Positions 56,685 through 64,000 of a stretch of DNA of 64,000 nt are shown in pieces. Below the pieces are notes generated by a model. It was not told where the DNA came from. It made no database searches and was given only the letters and a program-made list of their open reading frames with translations. Source of the DNA: Inonotus obliquus (Eukaryota > Basidiomycota > Agaricomycetes > Hymenochaetales > Hymenochaetaceae); NCBI GenBank assembly GCA_032164295.1, contig JAJHTX010000013.1:1116001-1180000 (forward strand). Direction: 5' to 3'. Each line of letters begins with the position of its first letter. Position 1 is the stretch's first letter. The translations under genes and the position numbers were made by a program.

Positions 56685-59077
56685 CTAAAGCCCTCTACTT
56701 CCAGAACCAAATTTAACAGGAAAGGCAACAATTTGCGGCATCCAGCTCTCTCCTCCACTCTGTGCGCCCTTGCTGTTACTATTTTTGTTATGATGAACTG
56801 CCTCGATAGCCCACCCAGCGCGAGAAAGGAGCGAAGAGAAGCCGGAGAGTGTACGTTCACGCGCATTGTGGTTTGCAAGCATCTATAGTCACCGGCGCGT
56901 GTGTTGTAGGTGAGCGAGCAACAATGGGGAGAAAAGTTGAAGAGCGCACGATCAAATCAAGCCTGTACGCCAAAGAGTTCGCTACTCCCCAATTTGCAAG
57001 AAGAGGCTCGGGAGCTTCTCTTATCTTAGCCTGCCCCTCCGATTTTGCCTCTGTCGCCATTACGTTCTCCCTATCCAATGGCTTGGATTGCATAGTCTCA
57101 CTTGAGCCACTCGGGCTCCGATATGCGGGCATTAGTACGCTATCTATGAGAACCAACCTCGTCGTTGCAATCGTACGGTCTTGAGCTATCGCAGCGGCAC
57201 CTAAACACCCCAGGATACGCACACAATGCGCGTCTCCCCAGTTATGCGTTATCATCCTAAGGAGGAAGACCTTTTGGGTTTTCTCTTCCAAAGAACGCGT
57301 ATACAATGTAAATGTACAGCCGAATAACATAAGGAGGTTGCATACCAGGCTCGGATTCGTCAAAGTACCGCTCCGGCTGATTTTCGAAAAAATCTTGCAC
57401 TTGGAACCTGACACGACCCTCACGAAGAGCTTCAGGGTAGTGCTTCTCCCAAAACTATCATTGCAAACGGACATCAGTGCGAGAACGGGAATGGAAATGA
57501 AGGAGTCAACTTACACCAGGCGCAACCTTCACGACCTCCTCCATATCCTGTATCACAAGTCTTAGATGTTGGTTGGCCCGGAGGATAGGGATAGAAGCAG
57601 CGCCTACGCCTCCCCCGACGTCTATGACGATCGAATTCGGAGGAAGGGAGGCGAAGTCAAAACCTGAGTGTACGGCAAGGCGGCAAATCGCGATGCCATG
57701 AGTAAAGTTGACAAAGCGAATAACGCATCTACCCACCTCTCAAAATCCCATCCTCATTCTCCAACCCATTCATTCCACGCATTGCACATCCAAACCTATG
57801 TAATCGATGCGCGTTCTGAGGTAAACTGAGCCATTCAAACATTGTCTTGTGTTGTAGAGAGCGGGCATGTGAGAAAGGGGCTCGGTACGGCGAATCTGGG
57901 TCCGAGTCTCCGTTTGTGGCGATTGAGTTGGAGGATGTTGACTCTTCGCAATAAGATGAGAGAGCGGATGACCGGGTCCGCAACTCCTTGTTCAAGAGGA
58001 CCTCCGTCAGAGACGTCATATGAAACATGGATTCATCCGTCCTGTAATACCAATACCAAAATCAGCAAGAAAATCAAACACCGCTAAGAAGAGAGACGTC
58101 CAAGCTATGCAAAGTGGCTGAAAGGCGCGTGGATATACTGGAAGATTGGCTTACAATATGCCTACAAGTGCGGAAAGACCCGCTCCGGACGCCTCAGCGC
58201 CGTATTTCGCTGCCCAGCATCGTTTCTTTCTCTCCTCTCTGCCATCATTCTCGTTGTAAAGGATGTCTTTCAGCGAAGCACCCGAATCAAGAGCCATACT
58301 ACTCTCATTATTCGCAAAGCGCGCCTCATTGGTATTAGTGAGGGGAGGACATTCGATGAAGATGTGATGAGTTGCGAGGAGGCGCAGGACTCGTTCTATT
58401 GAGTGGTCAGCCTTGTTTCAGCACAACAAACTGAGAGGTATAAAATACGTAGACGACGTCTGACATCGAAGTTGAGTTGATATACGCACCCAGTTTTTCA
58501 TCTTCAACACCAGAGAGTCGAGCAATGTCAGAAAGAGCAACACCGATCGCAGCAACGTTGCCTTTGGCGTTGATTTGTGAACTTAGAGTGCGGATAATCT
58601 CAGGAACGTTTGCCTCGGCGACGAGTCGTAGGGCTGCTGATAGTGTGAACTATAGTCCGGGATCCGTAATCCGAAGAAATGAAATCAGTAAATAGAATCA
58701 GCAAAAGGTACGAGAGGGATAAGAACAGAACATTCTCACGCCGGTAGCCACCTCGAGTAAGACATGCGCGGCGGGTCGAACGAGGGCAGCAAGCTGAGTG
58801 GCAGCGCTCGTTATAACCTGTACGATGTCTCCATCTCCCCCCTCAGTACCCTTATCCACGATTCCATTTGCACCTGACTGATTGAGTTGATCAAGGTCAG
58901 TGATGGCAACAGAACGACTTGAAATAAGAGGTGATGTGAGGTACGACTTACTATAGATGAGAACCCATTACTAGAGCTACTCTTGTCGCAAAGCGCTTCC
59001 AGACGGGATACGCTTTCATTGATTAGGTCCGCGAGTCTCCTGGCTTGCCTAATGTCAACTTTGATGTTAGTGTCCAT
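56685..59077 (-). CDS. SAM-dependent O-methyltransferase (caffeate/sterigmatocystin type)
   Basis: Transfers a methyl group from SAM to a phenolic or enol hydroxyl; typical of fungal secondary metabolism. Probable start at 59077 (MDTNIKVDIRQARRLADLIN); an in-frame ATG at 59350 would add a long cysteine-rich leader and is less likely. Order of features: helical dimerisation region (LSAALRLVAEANVPEIIRTL), RVLRLLATHHIF, SLPQNAHRLHRFGCAMRGMN, the SAM-binding loop VIDVGGGVGAASIPIL with QDMEEVV, RVRFQVQDFFENQP, the catalytic-His segment FLLRMITHNWGDAHCVRIL, LIDSVLMPA, LLANWGVANSLAYRLDL, and ERTLSGFSSLLSRAGW near the end. The stop is at 56685. Many short introns. The catalytic His and glycine loop are intact. 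No backbone synthase gene is next to it in this window. Confidence 0.87.
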
Positions 59078-59731
59078 GTCGATTCCACCGTTAGAATTTG
59101 TGTTAGTTGGAGAAGTTCTGCAAGTGTCGTCGGTGGCACACAAAGTTGCTCGAGCTGGGATTCGTCTCTCAGTTACACAGGGACAGCACAAATTATACCA
59201 GGAGCAACTGAAGGCGATAGGCAAGGGTGTGCAAGTAGGGAGAGAGGTAGGAGGGATCCTGCAATAATTCAAAATATCGCAGATTATGTCATGATAAACC
59301 ACCTGAGGTATTGAGGTACACGATACGGGCTCTCTACAGCAGTAACCCAAGAAATAGAATCTCAGGCTAAGACTAGGCCATCTCCAACCCGCTAAACGTC
59401 CGCCTTTATCGCTTATAATGCCAGCTCTAGTCCTGCGTGACTATTCCTTTCGTCGCCATCCTTTGTATCACAGCGACTTCTCTCAGAGTCACCTCTCCCA
59501 AGACAAGTCAAGAGTCGTGCAATCCAGTCAAAGCCAAGCGGCTCCTTTTAAGCTTCCGTGTTAGCACATAGCGCATATCAGAGCTAAACGGCACGGTGTG
59601 TAGAGAGTCTACCGATGAGAAGCTCAGCCAAAAGGCAGCTCGCGTGCTGAAAAAAACGAATTGCATAATCATTGCATGACAAATCCAATATATCTGTTAT
59701 GTAGAGTTACCTTTCTCTCTTTCTTACTGCC
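59078..59731. other. Intergenic, no gene
   Basis: Promoter side of the O-methyltransferase gene and of the plus-strand ORF at 59732. No clear elements. Confidence 0.5.
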
Positions 59732-60976
59732 ATGTCAGATAGTGGAGAGACTCGTAGTTTGCGATCAGTCACTCGTGGAGGGGTGAGACGTATCCAGGCG
59801 GCACTGTCTTCCAAGGCAGCACCCCCTGCACCACCCAAACCCGCCATTGGACGCGTATCGCAGTCGGTGGGGGCATCGTCGTTCGTTCCCGACAGCCAAC
59901 TAGCCAGGACCCAGATGTCTGCTGAGTCGTTAGAAGACCTGCGTGCGCGTACCGCCGACTCAGGATGGAATGTGCCGTCTAACCAGCGGGTGGACACACC
60001 TGTTGCAGAGGCGCTGGAGAAGCGACTGGGCAAGCGCAAGGCGTCGGGGGAGGTTCAGGCGCCAGAGAAGAAATCATGGGATGAACAGATGGAGGTGGAA
60101 AGCATTTACGATGCACAGGCCACCTACACTCGCACGTACGATTACGTGAGCGAGGTTTTCGATCGGATCAAAACAGAGATCAAGGTCCCGGAGTTGGTTG
60201 CTGACTCACCCGGTTCCCAGCCAGGCTCAGAAGCTCATAATTTCGAACAGTTGGGCCACACGCTAGGCAAAGTCACAGCGATGATTTTCTCGGGCATCTC
60301 TCAGTCTCACCAGGACGGACCTTTCGCCACAGGTGACGCCATGGACCGCTTCATGTGGGGGTTCCAGGGAGGTTATATGAAGGAATCACTTCATCCAGGT
60401 TCCTTCGAGGATGGCATTCGTCACCTAGCCGACGACTGTGCGAGCACGCCAGCGGTGTACCCGACATACGGGAAGGACGTGGACCCGCAGCTGTACGTGA
60501 TCCTGGACCGCCTCAAGCAGATGGGTGAGGAACAAATGACGGAGGGCCGCCGCGCGTGGGAGGCAGCAGAGGCCACCAATAAGCACTTGGCCGCCTTAGG
60601 GGAGAGGCTGAAGAAGGTAGAACAGGGACGTCTGCCGAGTCCCGTCCACCAGACAGCCACAGGGGGTCAAGGACTCCAGGTGTCTAGGTGGGCACAACCT
60701 CCCACTGAGCAGGGTGCTGCCCCGGGGGGTGGACAGCATAAAGCACCCCAGGTTACAACCCCTAGTCGACGCCCAGGTGTGCAGGTAGCGGCCTCTGGTG
60801 CGCAGGTTGTGCATAATGCTAACCCACAACAGCTTCCCCCTCCCAAGCCGAAAAACAAAGGCAAGGGCAAGGAAGTCGAAGTTATCGACGTGGACGCCAT
60901 CAATTTGTCGAATGAGGCGAAGGGCATTCCGGACCGCTACGTCCGATACATCCCGGCAGGTCCCGCTAAAGAGTAA
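59732..60976 (+). CDS. Intronless 414-residue gag-like ORF, possible retroelement protein
   Basis: One uninterrupted frame, unlike every other gene of the window, and with G/C-rich third positions. MSDSGETRSLRSVTRGGVRR is followed by a Pro/Ala-rich N-terminus, a middle with SHQDGPFATGDAMDRFMWGF and a helical, probably coiled-coil stretch (about residues 255-295, LDRLKQMGEEQMTEGRRAWE), then a Gln/Pro-rich part with KPKNKGKGKEVEVIDVDA. No CCHC knuckle, protease or reverse transcriptase is visible in the window. Composition, lack of introns and the repeat-rich DNA behind it suggest a Gag/ORF1-type protein of a mobile element; an ordinary orphan gene is the alternative. Confidence 0.5.
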   Translation: MSDSGETRSLRSVTRGGVRRIQAALSSKAAPPAPPKPAIGRVSQSVGASSFVPDSQLARTQMSAESLEDLRARTADSGWNVPSNQRVDTPVAEALEKRLGKRKASGEVQAPEKKSWDEQMEVESIYDAQATYTRTYDYVSEVFDRIKTEIKVPELVADSPGSQPGSEAHNFEQLGHTLGKVTAMIFSGISQSHQDGPFATGDAMDRFMWGFQGGYMKESLHPGSFEDGIRHLADDCASTPAVYPTYGKDVDPQLYVILDRLKQMGEEQMTEGRRAWEAAEATNKHLAALGERLKKVEQGRLPSPVHQTATGGQGLQVSRWAQPPTEQGAAPGGGQHKAPQVTTPSRRPGVQVAASGAQVVHNANPQQLPPPKPKNKGKGKEVEVIDVDAINLSNEAKGIPDRYVRYIPAGPAKE

Positions 60977-61894
60977 TATCGGAGGCTACGATTGATATGG
61001 GCTTAATTCTGCGATTCTACCGCTTCTTCCAATTAACAATACTGATTCTACCGCTTCTTACTTCTCTTCGGACCACGGTACTTCTGCCGTCCTATCTACG
61101 CCTGTGGTTCCAACAAAGTACGAGGCTTCTACGATTCGACAAGGCTAAGAACAATTGAGAACTGGTCCTACATACGTTTAGCCAGACTTCTGTGCCAATA
61201 CCGAATCACCAATCCCTACGCCCGTCTTCCATCACAGTACCGAACCACCAGACTTCGATACCGATGATACCGATACCGTACCGCCCACCCATCCTGATAC
61301 TGACACTTAATAGTCCACGTCTAGTCGATACTACGCCCTCGACGGCCCATACTAGAGGGAAAGGCTCACAAAGCTGTGATCAGTCTGCCATATGTTGCTG
61401 CGAAGAGTTGGATCATGGTCGAAGCTCCAAGTCCGACGGTATGCCCTTCTGAACCGCCATACATCGATACCGACGATACCGGTGTTGATACCGATGGTCC
61501 GCTCCGGTACCGGAGTTCGTAACGTGTGCTAGGTCGAGACCACGCCCTCGGAGATCTACGTCGATGAAGAGAACTACATGCAGCTGAGCTCGGTATCGAG
61601 CCCGGTATCCCATTCTACACTTACCCCATGCTACGGTACGGTCCCATCTACACCTTCCAGTATCTACTAGCACACCTAGAGAAACTGCCGGTCCCATTTC
61701 TCAAGATACCGAATGCCAAGAGTACCGGTACCGAGCGCCAAGAAACCCGGTACCGAGAATACCGAGAGTACCGAGTGCCGAGAAACCCAGTACCGAGACA
61801 AATTGACAATTCGACATGCTCTCAAGACACAGATCAGACGTCTCCCTCTCTGGTATTCCTTCCTGATGGTTGGACTATGCATGCCGGTTCTTTG

Positions 61895-61985
61895 GGGAAG
61901 CTCAGGGTTGGTATCCGTTAAGGTTTTCAGGTCCGGTACCACCAGGAACGCATCGGTATCAATCAGCAGGGGTTCAAATCTCTTG
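61895..61985 (+). other. tRNA-like A and B box pair (possible SINE)
   Basis: AGCTCAGGGTTGGTA at about 61,899 resembles a Pol III A box, and GGTTCAAATC at about 61,971 a B box. Their spacing (about 70 bases) is larger than in a normal tRNA, and no cloverleaf can be folded by eye. Could be a tRNA-derived SINE remnant within the repeat region. Confidence 0.3.
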
Positions 61986-62009
61986 TTCTGAGGACTTTTT
62001 ATCCAGGGG

Positions 62010-62860
62010 TACTATATGCTACGTTTTCATTGGTATCTTATCCTTTCTAACCCTTTCTTGTTGTCCCCCTGATGGCTATATTGTATTCATTCTTCTTATG
62101 ACATGTTTCTTTGTTTTGATCTTCCTTTTTACTTTCCCCTTTTGGATTTATGAGCTAACTACGGTACAGTAGTATAAATATCTCCTCCTGTGCGTAGTAG
62201 CTCTCCAGGTAATCTTAGGAGCTAGCCTCTAGCGTGAGGGCTCGGGTTTCCTCACCCCCTTCTCAGTTCCATCTCAGTCTCATCTCAAGCTTCGTCCCAG
62301 TCCCATCCCAGTTCCGTCTCAAGTGAACCTTCAGAGTTAGCCTCCCGTGTGAGGGCTCAGGTTTCCTTCCCAGTCCAGTCAACACTCTCAGCCACCAGCC
62401 TCCCCCAGACTGTTTCTTGCTATACCACCCCGTGCTAGCAGTTTCCTTGCAGTACCGACCTGTACCGACGTTTTTCCCACGGTACCGACATTTTGTTATC
62501 CTTTGAATTCTGCACATCCACCTTTTGTTTCTGTACTGAGCTTTTGTTTTACAACGTTTCTGCACATACCGAACCCGTTCGTTCAAGTACCGACCTGTAC
62601 CGACATTTTTCCCACGGTACCGACCCCTTTCTTTCTGTACCGACCTGTACCGAGGTTTTTCCCACATTCTAAACTGTCCTTTTCATACCAGAATCACATA
62701 CTCTTTGCTTCTGGCCCATCCATTCACTCCCCCATTTCATAGACAACAAGTACCGTGACCGTACTGGTTAAGTACCGGCACGTATTAGCCCTCCCCCACT
62801 TAAAACCATACACCCCTCGTCTCGGTACCTCCGGTACCGGACGCGATCTCGCACATTTAT
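62010..62860. repeat. Diverged direct repeat, copy 1
   Basis: Segments at 62,010-62,107 (TTTTCATTGGTATC and onward) and 62,755-62,850 (CCGTCTCGGTACCT-like) recur in the same order at 63,307-63,391 and 63,905-64,000. Includes a TATA-like AGTATAAATAT at about 62,171. Confidence 0.55.
62455..62670. repeat. Three-fold short repeat array (TACCGACCTGTACCGA..TTTTTCCCAC)
   Basis: Three copies of a 35-45 base unit: around 62,455-62,496, 62,587-62,630 and 62,635-62,670. Each has the ACCTGTACCGA core followed by a T-run and CCCAC. Confidence 0.8.
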
Positions 62861-63306
62861 CGAGAGGAAGGTTGGGAAATGAATCAGGTCCGCCGTACGC
62901 TGCTTCGATCTCGGAGGAGGCCATCGATCCGACTCGGAGGGGAAGCCAAGCAATGCCCAGTTGAGTCAGGCAACGCGTACCGATCAATATCGAGGGGCTC
63001 GAGCGATCTCGTTGATGCTCAGGGACGATCCCAGGGTACTGATTGGTACCGAGCGGTAGAGTACCCCATTGCCAAGGTTGGGTTGTACCGACACGTCAAC
63101 ATCGGAGCACGCCGTCCGATCGATCGGTAGATGCCCAGACTGACGCCGCACGGATCATGATACCGGAACAAAGGTAAATCAGGATGACGTGCTTCTCCTA
63201 CGACAGGGACATCGCCAGGAGCGCCCATGCGGTAGCTTGAGACACGTCCTTATTTTAGCGCTGGTCGACGTCGGTATCGCCGCCCTACCTCGGTATCACT
63301 CGTCGT

Positions 63307-64000
63307 GAGTTTTCATTGGGTTCTTGTCTCGTCCCACCCTATTCTTAGCTACCCCCTGATAAAACTTCTTATTCATTCATCATCTTATGTTTCCCCTGAT
63401 TATAATTTTACATTCAATTCGACTTTATGTTCCATTTCTTGTACCGGATTACGGTACAATTCGACTTGTAAAAACCCCCCATTTGGTATCTTGAATGGCT
63501 ACGGTATTATGGTATTTATAGCCTGCATGTTCTACTGTAGCAAACCAGCTAATCTAAGAGGAACTTCCAGAGTGGAAGTCCGGGTTTTGCTCATCTCGTT
63601 CAAGTCCCCGTTCGTTTGTCTCGTCTCGTAGTCGCCGGTATCGATACCGGTAGTCATCGTTATCGTCTTCGTCACCCTCGCCTCTCGTCTCGCTGCTAGT
63701 CCCATCAGATACACCCCCTCAGCTCGCCTTCTCTATTGCTTCATTCTCTCTACCATGATACCGGACTCCAGACGACTCGGTATCAACGGATTCGTCTCGG
63801 TATTGATCGTCTCCTGATACCTCGCCTCTTGAGCGGTCACCTATAGCCTCCTGTACTCATCAATCCAGCCAGGCCCTACTATTCTCTCTTGACGACTTGT
63901 CTGTGACTGTACGACTTAGTACCGCCACGTACCGGCCCTCCCAACACATCTAAATCGTACCCCCCTCGTCTGGTACTTCTGATACCGGCCGCATTCTCGC
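63307..64000. repeat. Diverged direct repeat, copy 2, cut by window end
   Basis: Counterpart of 62010-62860, with the same order of conserved blocks and shorter spacing between them. It continues beyond the window. Confidence 0.5.

Larger units (their letters stand above)
60977..64000. repeat. TACCG-motif repeat region, probable mobile-element noncoding DNA
   Basis: Three kilobases dense in TACCG/CGGTA/GATACCG words on both strands, with no supportable coding frame. It starts right after the intronless ORF and runs to the window edge. Sub-features are listed separately. An origin as LTR or internal sequence of a retroelement fits, but no target-site duplication or LTR end could be fixed. Confidence 0.6.

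Noticed and set aside
56685..59077. Secondary metabolite cluster around the O-methyltransferase
   Set aside because: No polyketide synthase, peptide synthetase, terpene cyclase or P450 is recognisable in the window, so a cluster is not supported.

Overview
This is nuclear DNA from a filamentous fungus, most likely a basidiomycete of the Agaricomycetes type. The evidence is many short GT..AG introns (about 45 to 90 nt), CTGAC-like branch points, CT-rich leaders, and a gene set of PDR-type ABC transporter, CBM20 alpha-amylase, RNase T1 family enzyme, old-yellow-enzyme paralogs and a Crinkler/RHS-type (CR) ATPase-nuclease. No genus can be named from the sequence alone. Because of the introns, most genes are broken into several reading frames; the gene models below were joined by hand from splice signals and phase.

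Layout. 1-10.1 kb: a decaying tandem array of MFS sugar transporter genes on the minus strand (partial copy A, a short relic, copy B, copy C). Copy C carries a complete alpha-crystallin (small heat shock protein, HSP20) domain fused in frame to its C-terminus, and copy B carries a ruined version of the same tail. 10.3-12.4 kb: an unrecognised small gene with a 15-nt exon, then ribosomal protein eL38, whose first coding exon is only the ATG. 12.4-15.1 kb: no recognisable gene. 15.2-22 kb: a C2H2 transcription factor, a type II haloacid dehalogenase-like gene and, divergent from it, a Lys/Pro/Ala-rich AT-hook-like nuclear protein. 22-28 kb: secreted GH13 alpha-amylase with a starch-binding domain, and an NADH:flavin oxidoreductase. 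28.2-33.4 kb: an intron-containing tRNA-Arg, a DsbA/FrnE-like thiol oxidoreductase and a single-finger C2H2 protein. 35-45 kb: a full-size PDR ABC transporter, the nucleolar RRM protein Nop4/RBM28, and a possible unrecognised gene with an internal stop. 45.2-52.7 kb: a secreted RNase T1-like enzyme, a tandem pair of lineage-specific genes (one intact, one dead) and a second flavin oxidoreductase. 53-59.1 kb: a CR-type P-loop ATPase with a restriction-endonuclease-like C-terminal domain, and a caffeate-type O-methyltransferase. 59.7-64 kb: an intronless gag-like ORF followed by 3 kb of TACCG-rich repeats that look like retroelement or other mobile DNA.

The genes do not form one pathway. Housekeeping genes (eL38, Nop4, tRNA-Arg) are interspersed with accessory genes for sugar uptake, starch breakdown, detoxification (OYE, ABC, HAD, O-methyltransferase) and conflict or effector functions. 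The most unusual features are the transporter-HSP20 fusion and its decay series, and the CR ATPase-nuclease gene.
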